Shown here piece after piece: positions 23,494 through 34,009 of a stretch of DNA of 64,000 bases; within the stretch, counting starts at the first letter, position 1, and each line of letters starts with the position of its first letter. The DNA is taken from NCBI GenBank assembly GCA_941918925.1, contig OW799237.1, positions 51,758,997-51,822,996 on the forward strand, in the 5' to 3' direction. Source of the DNA: Phyto melanocephala. Its lineage: Eukaryota; Arthropoda; Insecta; Diptera; Rhinophoridae. The notes below the pieces were generated by a model. That model saw only the letters and a program-made list of their open reading frames with translations, was not told where the DNA came from and made no database searches. A program made the position numbers and the translations under genes.

Positions 23494-24065
23494 AAAAAAC
23501 ATATGAAATAGAAGGCAACTCCATAATTGCAAAAACATTACTTATACAGGTAGTTATGTACCACATAGGTTTTTACTTGTGTTTTTAATTGTACAATTTT
23601 GCTGACAGGGAGCGCCTGCACCAATATCCTTTTGTGTCGACTTTTTAATCTTGCATCACCCAGGACTTGAACTTTTCATGGCTTAAAATTTAATTATAGT
23701 AGTTTTTTTTATATATGTCGAATTTCTTGCAAGAAATTTTTAAATAGTTTTTTTTTTGTATAAATCACAAACTCATCTAAAGAAAGAAAGAAATAAAATT
23801 ATTCGAGACACCAACTTTGCATTATAAAATTGGTTTTTGAATTTTGATGTATGTGCTTTTTGGCTTTCAGAAAATAGCATTCGCCTTACAAATGAGTTGG
23901 TAGCTACTCTTTAAGAATGTTAACAACAAATGTATTAAAAACACGTTTCAAATCAACATCGTAAAAATCGCCAGATTTCCAGCTAATAGCTAAATCATAT
24001 TTTTCCAAGCAAAAACTGTTTAAAAAGCACTAGATTTAACGAGAAAATATCTTAAATGGTAACAG
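23494..24065. other. Unassigned AT-rich spacer
   Basis: About 570 bp between HINE copy 6 and a HINE fragment. No coding potential, repeat ends or RNA structure was recognised. Confidence 0.4.
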
Positions 24066-24238
24066 TTACCTTCACACAAATGTGAAAAGGGTTTGTCATT
24101 CCGAGTGAAATTTCTACAATTTTAATTTCCGACCCCATAAAGTATAAATATTCTGAAAGTTTATAAATAGGGATGTCGATTAAGCGTTGTCCGTCTGTCC
24201 GTGTGTATGTTGAAACCTAACATCGCCTGGACTCGCCT
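24066..24238 (+). repeat. HINE fragment (5' part)
   Basis: A decayed 5' segment, from CCTTCACACAAATGTGAAAAGG through GTTTGTCATTCCG and CCGACCCCATAAAGTATA to the GTCCGTCTGTCCGTGTGT block. The 3' end is missing. Confidence 0.7.
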
Positions 24239-24261
24239 AAAATTCTATAACAAGTCAACGA

Positions 24262-24530
24262 AGATATGTAATTTGTGTTAAAAACAGATGCCAGCAATTA
24301 TGCGATTGGAGCTGTTTAACTCCAGAGGGAGAAGAAATCGGAACCTACAATTGAATGCGCTAGTTGTTTATTTCTTCCTGCAGAGAGAAATTACTCCATA
24401 GCAGAACGGTTCAAAAGTGTAGAGGTTATATACAGGGTTCAGAAATTTTAGTTCTTACTGATTATCAACCCTTGAAATTGTTGTTTAGTTTAAAAAGCCG
24501 AACGGGTCGCCTCGCGAGATGGCCGTAACA
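24262..24530 (+). pseudogene. Gypsy-C: RNase H fragment
   Basis: The plus strand shows K-T-D-A-S-N-Y-A-I-G-A-V, then (in shifted frames) N-Y-S-I-A-E-R and G-R-L-A-R-W. These are the landmarks of a Ty3/gypsy RNase H. Stops and shifts occur throughout. It ends abruptly at about 24530 where Helitron-like sequence begins; the integrase of what appears to be the same element resumes near 25668. Confidence 0.65.
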
Positions 24531-25432
24531 ATTTTAGACATCTTCTATCTATCTTTATACTCCAAAACGGCTAAACCGATTTTCATGAAATTTTTAGGAA
24601 ATCTTCAGAATATTTAGGTGAGTGACACTGTGAAGTCTAGTTTTCGATTTTCGGTCTGCGGGCGGAGGGCGTGGCAAAATCAAATTTTCTTATTGCACCA
24701 CCAATTACATATACATATATTTATTTTGTATGTTTCTTTTTATTTTTTTTTAAAGCCGTTTTCATGTTTTTCAAAACGATATAAAACTCTTAAATTGGTT
24801 GTGTAGTTCCGAAGATATTTACAAAAAACCTTCGTTAATAATGATCCAATATCAAAATTTTAAAACTTTCGAAATGTTCTATTCAAAAATCCGAGTTTTC
24901 GGTTTATTTACAAAAACTATTTACAGCTTAATGAGCAAATTCAACTGAAACTGCCCGGCAAGTGATTCAAATACAAATCGATCGACAATGGATGAATAAC
25001 AAGCCGTCAATCATCCCACTGAATTTTTAAATTCATTGCAAACACCCGTAATGCCACCGCATGTTCTAACATTAAAGGTTGGATCACCGGTAATTCTTAT
25101 TCGCAACTTAAACGCACCGAAGTTATGCAACGGAACCAGATTGACCATTAAAAACGGTTCACCAAATTTAATCGAGGCAACAATCATCGGTGGCAGATTC
25201 AAAGGCGAAGACGCACTAATTCCACAAATTCCGATGATTTCCAACGATTTACCATTCCAATTCAAGCGGCTCTAATTCCCTTCGCGTCTTGCCTTTACTA
25301 TTAACATCAACAAAGCACAAAGCCAATCATTGACTATTGCTGGCTTAATTTTGGAAAATTCATGTTTTTCACACGGACAGTTGAATGTGGCTTGCTCCCG
25401 AGTTGGCACGTCAAAAAAGATGAAGTAATATA
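24531..25432 (+). pseudogene. Autonomous Helitron remnant: C-terminal end of the PIF1-like helicase
   Basis: From about 24985 the plus strand encodes the end of a Helitron RepHel protein: E-F-L-N-S-L, M-P-P-H-V-L-T-L-K-V-G-S-P-V-I-L, LCNGTRLTIKN, I-E-A-T-I-I-G-G and DLPFQFKRL. After a stop at 25273-25275 comes F-T-I-N-I-N-K-A-Q-S-Q-S-L and H-G-Q-L-N-V-A-C-S-R-V, helicase motifs V and VI. The Rep nuclease and most of the helicase are gone. The non-coding stretch at 24531-24960 (CGGCTAAACCGATTTTCATG) looks like Helitron leader. It is inserted in Gypsy-C. It is the only Helitron coding sequence in the window, so the two complete non-autonomous copies have no source here. Confidence 0.75.
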
Positions 25433-25667
25433 AGATATAATTTCCAATTTGCCTTAAATACATGCGTTTCTTTTTTGATTGAGCCAATACCTACACCATA
25501 TGTAAGTTATTCTGTAAAAAAACTTTATGATGGGTATTCCATTGTTTTTTATTTGAAGGCCTCCATGTCTACTCGAAAAGCAATAACGATATAAAGTGTG
25601 AATGTATGCTAATGCATTAATATTGATTTTCCTCGAAAAGGTGCTACTGAGCTAAAAAAATGCATAA
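25433..25667. other. Unassigned, between Helitron remnant and Gypsy-C integrase
   Basis: No canonical CTAG end or coding potential was found, so the right border of the Helitron insertion is undefined. Confidence 0.3.
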
Positions 25668-26272
25668 ATGAAAGATCCTCATATAAAATCGATAATGAAT
25701 TCATTTGTGAATAGTGAAGAAAATATCATAAGGCATAACAGCAGAGATTATATAATGTTGGATGGTGTTTTATACAGATGTTGTTCAACAGAAGAGTCAG
25801 AAAGCGGACAACTGGCTGTACCTGAATTTTTTCGTAGTATAATTCTCTTCAACTATCATGATAGTCTTACAGCTGGTCATTACGGTATTGAGAGAACTTT
25901 AAATCGGATAACCCCATGTTATTATTGGCCAAAAATGAGAGCCAACTAACATGAAAGCGGCTGTTCTTTTTCAAACTATCTGCAGTAATTGTGTATTTGA
26001 AATCTTAGCTGTTGATTTATTTGGTCCACTACCAATTACTCCACAAGGCAATCAATGGATATTAATAGCAGAAGATTTATATAGCCGTTGGACAGAGTTT
26101 TTTCCGTTAAAAAACACATCAGCAGAAAACTGTGCCCTAACAAAGTTAAACGACATTTTTTTAAGATATGGTATTTCCAGAAAAGTCCATTCGGATAATG
26201 GATCCCAATTTATTTTGGCAGTAATGCAAAATCTAACTTTTTCTCTCGGAATACAACAATAGTTCATACACC
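25668..26272 (+). pseudogene. Gypsy-C: integrase zinc domain and catalytic core
   Basis: Two ORFs in different frames. The first (25668-25949) holds half of the HHCC zinc domain (Y-H-D-S-L-T-A-G-H-Y-G-I-E-R-T; Y-Y-W-P-K-M). The second (25951-26262) holds the catalytic core, with A-V-D-L-F-G-P-L-P as the first Asp and V-H-S-D-N-G-S-Q-F as the second. The CC half of the zinc finger is deformed and a stop lies between the ORFs. The core is interrupted at about 26272 before the catalytic Glu; the integrase C-terminal part resumes at 27713. Confidence 0.8.
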
Positions 26273-26533
26273 CCTTTCTGACTAGGCAAGTCACTTGCGC
26301 AAGTTAGTTTTTATTTTCTTTTATTTTTCTTTAAACTTGCTTTCACGTTCAGACTCAGCATTTGACTTGCCCAAGTTTCGTTATCTTTTACTTATTATAT
26401 TATAAGGGTGTATATAGGTTTGTCATTCCGTTTGAAATTTCTACAATTATCAATTATCTACACATACATACAAACGTGGTATACTGGTTTAAGTTTATTT
26501 ATTTTATATATTATTCAAATTTTTATTGTTTTA
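26273..26533. other. Insert of unknown type plus HINE debris within Gypsy-C integrase
   Basis: The first 130 bp contain the palindrome ACTTGCGCAAGT and AGGCAAGTCACTTG-like repeats of unknown origin. From about 26400 there are shortened HINE pieces (GTTTGTCATTCCGTTTGAAA; CATACATACAAACGTGGTAT). Confidence 0.4.
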
Positions 26534-27327
26534 TTATACCCTTCACACAGTGAAAAAGGGTATATATAGGTTTGTCATTCCGTGTGAAATTTATACAATT
26601 TTGATTTCCGACCCCATAAAGTATATATTTTCTGAAAGCTTATGAATAGGGGAGTCGATTAAGCCCTGTCAGTCTGACCGTCCGTCCGTGTGTATGTTGA
26701 AATCAACTTTTTAAAGCCCTCCGACATCGCTTGGACTCGGGTGAGGTATTAAAATATCAGAAATATTCGGGAGTAGATCAACATTGAAAATCGGAAACAT
26801 CGGTACATAAACAACTGAGATATGAACAAAAGCCCACGACCACCTCGATTTTCTTTTCACAAAAACAACATTACAACAACAACATACATACATACAAACG
26901 CGTATTCTGGTTAGAGAAAACGTGGCATCGAATCCCAGGTGAGCCAGAAAAATTTTTTTTTATTTTTTTTTAATTTTTTTTGTATTTTTTTGTATTTTTT
27001 TTTTATTTTTTATTTAATATATTATTTATATTTTTAATATTATTTTTTTTAAATTTTTTTTTTAATATTTTTTGTTTTATATTTATTATATATATTTTAA
27101 TTATTTTTTTTTAATTTTTTTTTTAAATTTTTTGTTTTATTTTTTTTTTAACATACATACGTAAATTTATAATTTTACAATGGGATGTTTTCATATATGT
27201 ATGTTTTTTATATGTATGTACGTATATCATATGGGATGAATGGTGATACAAACTACTGTTATTGCATGACTACACGTTGTGAAGGGTATATAAGATTTGG
27301 CACGGCCGAATATAGCGCTCTTACTTG
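26534..27327 (+). mobile_element. HINE copy 8, complete (794 bp), first subfamily
   Basis: The best intact copy of the first subfamily. It has the 5' palindrome TATACCCTTCACACAG...AAAGGGTATA, CCGACCCCATAAAGTATA, GTCCGTCCGTGTGTATG, a long T-rich tract (26950-27140), and the 3' hairpin (here TTTGGC-ACG-GCCGAA) ending CTTACTTG|TT at 27327. It is inserted in the DNA that splits Gypsy-C integrase. ORFs inside are artefacts. Confidence 0.88.
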
Positions 27328-27712
27328 TTTTCAATTTATTTTTTTTTAAACACATAAGTGAATTTTTAAAATGAATACATTTGATAATTTTTAAAATTCG
27401 CTAAATAATTATACAACACAAGTAGAGGTGGTATAGTTATATAAAAGAAAATAATTTATGCTTAAAAAAAAGTTAATTCAAAAATAAATTATAAATATTT
27501 ATCCCTTTTTTGTACACATTTAACAATAAAATTTTTTTCTTTTTCATTCTTTAAAAAATTACAAAATCCAAAAACAGTACAAAAACAAATATAAAAAACT
27601 GTACTTTTTCGTACTGTTCTATGTATTGTGAATATAGCAGTACATACATATTACAAAAAAGCAGTACATATACTGTTTAAAACAGTACAAATGGTAACCC
27701 TTAGTGTAACTG
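27328..27712. other. AT-rich insert within Gypsy-C with an ACAGTAC-rich end
   Basis: Its last 150 bp carry repeated ACAGTAC/GTACTGT motifs and end ACAGTACAAATGGTAACCC. Read in reverse this starts GGGTTACCATTTGTACTG and looks like a transposon end. No partner end was found. Confidence 0.35.
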
Positions 27713-27883
27713 TCTATTTGTGTTGGTCAAGATAACATGGGATTTAAACCTACCATCAATAAAATTTGCAATGAACACAGAAAAATGTGAAACTACGGGC
27801 TACTCTACCGCCTATCTCACTTTTGGTCGGGAGTTAATAACTCTTATGGAACTCGCAATCCAAAAAAATTGCTTTTTTATTTT
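27713..27883 (+). pseudogene. Gypsy-C: integrase C-terminal fragment
   Basis: The plus strand reads L-V-K-I-T-W-D-L-N-L-P-S-I-K-F-A-M-N-T, then C-E-T-T-G-Y-S-T-A-Y-L-T-F-G-R-E-L. This is the conserved segment following the catalytic Glu in many insect gypsy integrases. It is cut at 27884 by a HINE and I could not find its continuation beyond 28684. Confidence 0.75.
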
Positions 27884-28684
27884 TATACCCTTCACGCAGT
27901 GAAAAGGGGTATATACATATAACATACAGCTCATACCGCAAGAGCCACAATGGCAATTCTGCGAGAACTTTTCTTGAAGGAACGAGTTTACGTCAACAAA
28001 CCACAAAATATTCAGGAGCTAAAGCTAAAGTTTTTTCCAATATTTTCACCACCAAAATTGAAATTCTTCAGCCATAGAAAAATTTATAGTTTTCTACTAT
28101 TTGTAGATATCATATGCCTCGTGAAACATTTTGGATAAAGCGGGTTCTAATCCGTAAAGTTATAGGCAAAGATTTTTTTAAATATATGCTCCAAAAATTT
28201 ACAAACGAAAATACATTGGTACCATCTGAAAGGACTTGACTAGTGAAATATTAGCATTATAAAAAAATTAAGATTCATGTTGGCCGCCACCAAAAAATGG
28301 CGGACAATAAATTTATATAAAAGTCAAATCTGGTATTTTAAAATGTAACTTCTTGAACACCCTAAATATTGGTATCATATGAAAGAGCTTCACCAGTAGA
28401 ATACAGTTAATTATTAAAAAATGTAAAATCCAAGATGGCGTCTTAAACAAAATAGCGGATAAATTTTATTTAACTCCATCAATATGGGTATCAAATGAAA
28501 GGGCTTGACTAGTAGAATACAGTTAACTACGTAAAAATTCAAAATCGAGGAAGGCGTCGGAAATAATACAAAATGGCGTTTAACATGAAATATAGGTTAA
28601 GTTATGATGTAGAATTATACCTATGTACATGATGGTGAAGGGTATTATCAGATTTGGCACGGCCGCATATAGCCCTCTTACTTG
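27884..28684 (+). mobile_element. HINE copy 9, divergent body with captured transposase-like fragment
   Basis: The ends are standard: TATACCCTTCACGCAGTG...GGGGTATA at 27884 and TTTGGCACGGCCGCATATAG...CTTACTTG at 28684. The body is not like the other copies. At 27950-28065 it has a short reading frame resembling the C-terminal part of a Tc1/mariner transposase. At 28140-28560 it has three to four degenerate repeats with GAAAGGGCTTGACTAGTAGA / AATACAGTTAAC motifs. Confidence 0.75.
27950..28065 (+). pseudogene. Tc1/mariner-like transposase fragment carried by HINE copy 9
   Basis: The reading frame contains F-L-K-E-R-V-Y-V-N-K-P-Q-N-I-Q-E-L. This resembles the KxxVYxxxPxTIxEL segment downstream of the catalytic residues in mariner-type transposases. 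It is only about 35 residues, with no catalytic motif. Chance similarity is possible. Confidence 0.4.
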
Positions 28685-29680
28685 TTTAATCATCCCTTTG
28701 TAGTTTCTAGCAATCTTGTTTGGAAATACGTGTTAGGGATAATTTAAGGACTAATAGAAAATAATTTCGAATAACACCGCTTCACTTAAGATTTTGTTTT
28801 TACCTACTTATACCGATTTTTAGTGTAAAAGGAATCAATATAAAAATAATTTTATTAATTTTTTGAATAATTAAGCTAAATATCCCACTGCTTCTGACTT
28901 TTTATATCTGTAGACTTTTGACAAAACAACTTCTCTAGAAAGAAGACATTTTTGCAAGAGCTTTAAATTAAATATAAATTTTTAAGACGGCTCTTTTGAT
29001 GTAATAATATATTTCTACGCCATTTAATTAAAAAGCTACGGTTCTTGGCAATTCAACTTCTTTCATTATATTTGAAAAAAATATTTGATAATATAAATAT
29101 TTGATAATAAAAAAGAAATAAAATTGTCATATCCTTTTGACAAGACATCTAAATTGTATTTAATATGTTTTTCATATTTACATTTTGTTTTAACAAAACA
29201 ACTTCTCTTCAAAGAAGTTTTTTCATCGAAACTGAAATTTAGAAAATATGTAACTTGTTTGAGACAAGATCAATTTTTAAATGGTTTATAGAGAAAATTA
29301 ATTTCGACTAAACGACTTGTGTGAAAAGAAGTTCTTATGTGAAAACAAAAACTGATAAAAAGTAAAATATTGTTTGCAAAGAAGTGTTTTTGTGGACTTG
29401 AAAATAAATATTTTTATCAAAAGAAGTTGTTTTGGAGTTTATGTGTGGTATAAATTCTGCCACATTTTCAGTTAAACAATTTAAGTAGTGCGCTACAGGT
29501 GATTAAACATGGCACCATTGCCATGTTTAATCATCTGGCACTGTTGCCTTTTCTTATTATCTGGCACCACTGTCATTTGAAAAGCACAGCTAGGGCAAAA
29601 CAATTCGAAAAATAGTAGGCGTTGCGTTTTAAAGCTAAAGTGATTGACAGAATTTTATTCCCCAAAAATATATAAAAGTT
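28685..29680. other. Unassigned AT-rich DNA with repeated ACAAAACAACTT motifs
   Basis: No gene was recognised. ACAAAACAACTT occurs at 28921-28932 and 29193-29204, a variant at 29307-29318, and the reverse complement at 29424-29433. Each is followed or preceded by an AAAGAAG stretch. A perfect hairpin lies at 29501-29532, and TCTGGCACTGTTGCC / TCTGGCACCACTGTC partial repeats follow it. Confidence 0.45.
29501..29532. repeat. Perfect 14-bp palindrome with 4-bp loop
   Basis: GATTAAACATGGCA, loop CCAT, then TGCCATGTTTAATC. It could be a transposon footprint, a fold-back end or a cruciform-forming site; no element border is otherwise visible. Confidence 0.7.
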
Positions 29681-30032
29681 ATGGCCAAGATTAAAAAATC
29701 AGAAATTTCCAATGTTTGTAAAGAAACGATTAAGAAGAAAACGACGAAAGGAAACCTTTTCTCAAAGAGTCTGACGACAGAGTGAATAATGATAAATCAT
29801 CACAATTTAAACAACAGTCGAAGAAGACAGTGACGAAGACATTTTCCATGGAACCGATTTTGATGAATCGGATTATATTCTATTGGATCAAACTTATGAC
29901 AGTGTACAAAATAGTACTCAGGAAATGGGAGAATATGTCAGTGAATCGAATGATGATAATGAACTTCCAACAACATCAAAAAAATCAAATAAATCACTAT
30001 ACTACAAACCTATGAATTATTTCTCAACTTAA
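29681..30032 (+). pseudogene. Unrecognised acidic protein remnant
   Basis: An ATG at 29681 opens a lysine-rich N-terminus (M-A-K-I-K-K-S-E-I-S). After one shift near 29750 and another near 29820, the longest coherent frame starts V-E-E-D-S-D-E-D-I-F and includes F-D-E-S-D-Y-I-L-L-D-Q-T-Y. It ends Y-K-P-M-N-Y-F-S-T before TAA at 30030. The Asp/Glu/Ser-rich composition and good codon texture across three frames suggest a once-coding exon, possibly the acidic N-terminus of a transposase or nuclear protein. AAAG|GTAATT right after the stop resembles a splice donor. I do not recognise the family. Confidence 0.4.
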
Positions 30033-30513
30033 ACAAAGGTAATTACAATCTTTATGAGGTGCATAAAAAATAAAAAACAAAAACTATTTAAGTATTAACA
30101 ATACGTAAGAATGCATATGTGTTTATAGGTACTTCTACCACTCGCACTAAGTTGAATAAAAGTTTTAGCTGTTGTTACGCAGTTTGTTATCTCTGTCAGC
30201 GAAAGCCGCAGTGTTACCAGAGGAACATTGAAAAAAGCTATTATTTTCCTTAAGAGTTTTTACCTTTAGGATAAGGTATTGCATTTAAAATTATTGCTTA
30301 ATGCATAATAAATAAATAAGATTTAGGTATATGGGCATTTGTATGAATGTTTCTATATATTTACGTATATTTAAAGCAGGAATATTAAAGAAAACTTTTA
30401 AGAAAATAAATAATTCATTTTTTACAAAACAACGGTCTTGAAGTTTAATGATATAACCGCTAATCTCCCAACGGCATGTAGTTTCTTGCGTTTGTTTGCA
30501 AGATTAATTAAAA
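30033..30513. other. Unassigned spacer
   Basis: About 480 bp of AT-rich DNA. I see no gene, repeat end or RNA in it. Confidence 0.4.
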
Positions 30514-32687
30514 CAAGTAAGAGCAATATTTTCGGCTGTGCCGAATCTTTTATACCCACCACCAATTTTGTGTACATTTCAAGCACAATATTTATTATTT
30601 TGTTAATCGCTATGAAATAATCTCCTTATAATAAAATAAATATGTATCACTTTCTTTGTAGAGGGTGGTTAAATTTTAAGGGCCCATGTTGAAGGTGAAC
30701 TACACCTAGTCTTTAAATTTGTTTTCTGCATTTCATTTGACATTTCTCAATCTCAAACTTACTCAATTTGATCCGTGGAAAGATATGCAAATGAGCAACG
30801 CTTTAAAGTTATTCAAGTTTTTATAAAAATGGGCGTTCAAATCAAAATGCATTTTGTGCACTTCGTAATTCTGTTGATCAACATAATCGTTCAAATTCGT
30901 CCACAATCGGGAGAATTGTAACAAATATTTAAATTTCTGCAAAACAGGTCTGTATAAAATGTTAGAAAATCTGTGAATGCCTTCTTAGTGCGTTGAATGG
31001 GAACCACTGCTGGTTTTTGCGATAGTGTGGCAAAAGAGCAGTAAACCTTGACTCATCATCATGCCCAACAATTGAGCATCAACATTATCATTGAAAATTT
31101 GGATCATCAGATAGAGGAGTGGTGCCAAGGATGGGGGGGGTCCATTTGGCCGATATTTTGTTAAATACATAATTGAACCATACAAATATTATAATTACAA
31201 AAAGAAATAATAATAATATCCTAAATAATTTGTGTTTTATTTAAATTCAACATCGGTCCTTAAAATTTAACCACCCTTTATAACTTCGATATCCTACTAA
31301 AATGCTTTTGTAAATGTAGTCTTTCAATGAAAGTGGGCGTTAAAGTAGGCGTGTCAATAAAGTTTCTGCTAATAAATACAACTTAGATATTTCAATATAG
31401 TCCTTTATTTTCCCAAAAACTATGTCAATAGAGAAATTACATGAAATTAAGATAAACCGTTATATGGGAGGTAGGCGTTAAGGTAAGCGTGTCACCTAAA
31501 CTTTTTGGCAAAACAATTACATTGATTGGAAGGATATATGTAGCAAATTTGATCAACATACCTCTAATTTTGGCGGTTTTATGAGCTTTTAAATTTCATT
31601 AACGGTAGATTACGTGAAAAGTGGGCGTTATAGTAGGCGTGTCAAAGTTATTTTTGCGAATGAGTACAACTTAGGTGTTTTAATATAGCTTTTTATTATT
31701 CCAAAATCTTTATTAATAGAGAAATTAAATGAATTTTAGGTAAAACGTTGTGTGGTAGGTGGGCGTAAAAGTGGGCGTGGCAACTTAATTTTTTTGGACA
31801 GTATTGGCATTGCCTGGGGGGATATACGTAGTAAATTTTATCATCATACCTCTAATTTTGGCGGTTTTATGAGCTTTTAAATTTCATTAACGGTAGATAA
31901 CGTAAAAAGTGGGCGCTATAGTAGGCGTGTCAAAGTTGTTTTTCCTAATGAGTACAACTTAGATGTTTCAATATAGTCCTTTATTATTCCAAAATCTTTA
32001 TTAATAGAGAAATTATATGAATTTCAGTTAAAGCGTTATATGGGAGGTGGGCGTAAAAGTGGGCGTAAAAGTGGGCGTGGCACATTGATTTTCCGTCACA
32101 AAAAAGCGTCTCACCAAAAAGCAAAGTGTGCAAAATTTCAGAGTCGTACATTCAATTTTGTTGCTTTTATGACGTTTTTGTTTTTAAATATACCGAAAAA
32201 TACACTGTGCGGTATAAATTTTCGTACATTTTGATCGATAACTCTTTTCCTAGTTCATAGATTTAAGCGATTTTCAGAGAAAAATATTCTTTTGACTCGA
32301 TAAATATATATTCGAAGTTTCATGACTCTACGTTAATGCGTCTGGACACAAATCCATTTTATTCGATGTGCGAAGGACACGGTTTTTTCGACCTACTCTT
32401 GCTTTACGAGCTATAACTCTCTTCCTAATATTCCGATATTGCCCATTTTCAATACCAAACAAACCTTGTCTATAATAAAGATTCTGGCAAAATTTGAGCC
32501 CCCTAGCTTTTTCGGTGCGACCTCTATCGTGCTTTCAACAGACGGACGGACATAGCTAGATCGTCATCAAATCAAACCCTGATTCAGAATATATATACTT
32601 TATGGGGTCTAAAATGGATATTTCGATGTGTTACAAACGGAATGACAAAATGAATATACCCCCAACATTTTTTTGGTGGCGGGTATA
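30514..32687 (-). mobile_element. HINE copy 10, third subfamily, with mariner-type passenger
   Basis: The 3' end CAAGTAAGAGCAATATTTTC starts at 30514. The 5' palindrome AACATTTTTTTGGTGGCGGG...TATA closes at 32687. The TIR insert at 30661-31278 is followed by about three monomers of roughly 290 bp related to the satellite of copy 6 (GTGGGCGTTAAAGTAGGCGTG; CGGTTTTATGAGC). Copy 12 at 51507-53636 has the same structure throughout. Confidence 0.85.
30661..31278. mobile_element. Tc1/mariner-type element inside HINE copy 10
   Basis: The terminal inverted repeats are GAGGGTGGTTAAATTTTAAG on the left and AAGGGTGGTTAAATTTTAAG (reversed) on the right. They extend about 30 bp and are flanked by TA on each side. 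The 618-bp interior shows a weak coding trace (D-S-V-A-K-E-Q-x-T-x-x-H-H-H-A-Q-Q-L-S, about 31020-31080) reminiscent of the region before the second helix-turn-helix of mariner transposases, but no catalytic domain. A twin is at 51650-52266. Confidence 0.7.
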
Positions 32688-33207
32688 AAAAGAAGAAGTA
32701 AAGGGTATAGGTACAATATTAAAATTTAAAATATAATATGTATGGATGTATACAACTCAATGGGAGAAATGCGTAAAAATAAATATGTGTTTAAGTTTAG
32801 TTTTTTTTCATAGTGCATTGTGTTTTGCTAGTCATGATATTTTATGTGCTACTCATATTGACAATGGTGGATTGAAATATTAAAATAAAAGAATAAAAAT
32901 TGCAACAAACACAAAAGAAAATGGTATCGAACAGCGAACCTTCAGGTTCATAGTTTTGTGATGCCCCCATTATGCTATCAACATCTTTGTTCCCTATGAT
33001 TTGTTTGAGGGATATAAAAAGTCAACACTATTGAAATATTAACAATACTTGTGAATGAATATGCGTATATAGGTTTTTTACACACACACACACTACGTTG
33101 AATCAAAGTTATAGCTCGCGGTGACATTTTGTTTTATTTAAATAAATGCGTAGATACATACATACATACTATATGTTTCATTATTCTTTATAATGATTTT
33201 ATCCGCT
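32688..33207. other. Unassigned spacer
   Basis: About 520 bp of AT-rich DNA with a short CACACACACA run near 33084 and CATACATACATAC near 33157. No gene was recognised. Confidence 0.4.
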
Positions 33208-33554
33208 CAAAAACGTTCCATTGTAAAATTATAAATTGAGTTTATGTATGTATGTATTAAAAAATAAATAAAATGGAAATAAAAAAAAATATTTTCTTTT
33301 GTCTCAACTGGGCTTCGAACCTACGTTCATCCAGTGTGTGTTGTTGTAAAAATAAACGTGGTGGTCGTGATGTCAGGGGCCTTCAAAAAGTTGATTTCAA
33401 CATACACACGGACAGACTGACAGAGCTTAATCGACTCCCCTATTCATAAGCTTTAAAAAAATATATACTTTATGGGGTCGGAAATGAAAATTGTAGAAAT
33501 TTCACAGGGAATGACAAACCTATATATACCCTTTTTCACTGTGTGAAGGGTATT
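33208..33554 (-). repeat. HINE fragment, first subfamily (3' end missing)
   Basis: Starts within the ATTGTAAAATTATAAAT segment and runs through CACACGGACAGACTGACAG and TATGGGGTCGGAAATG to the 5' palindrome ending at 33554. The hairpin and CAAGTAAG 3' terminus are absent. Confidence 0.75.
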
Positions 33555-33604
33555 AAAAAAACATAATGACGATGCATATTTTTCATATGAATGCATATGA
33601 CGCT

Positions 33605-33757
33605 TTAACTGAAATTCATATAATTTCTCTATTAATAAAGATTTTGGAATAATAAAGGACTATATTGAAACATCTAAGTTGTACTCATTAGGAAAAACAA
33701 CTTTGACACGCCTACTATAGCGCCCACTTTTTACGTTATCTACCGTTAATGAAATTT
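33605..33757 (+). repeat. HINE fragment, third subfamily (internal monomer)
   Basis: Reverse-complement match to about 31885-32030 of HINE copy 10 (ATAATTTCTCTATTAATAAAG; CACGCCTACTATAGCGCCCA; TTATCTACCGTTAATG). It directly abuts the DDE-like coding remnant. Confidence 0.75.
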
Positions 33758-34009
33758 AAGACAAAAGATAAGGAACTCGCAATAAATAGCGAAGATATAA
33801 AATTATTCACATTTGACTTACAACGATGTCTTTCAACTTCTTATTTACGTGCTGATTTGTTTTTTTACAAGAGACCGTTGTGGACTTTTAACTTAACCAT
33901 GCATTATAGAGCAACGAAAAAAGCCTTGTGCTATATATGGAACGAAAGCATTGCAAAGCGTGGTGCAAACAAATATGTTCGTCATATTTTTTTATATAGT
34001 TATTCCTGT

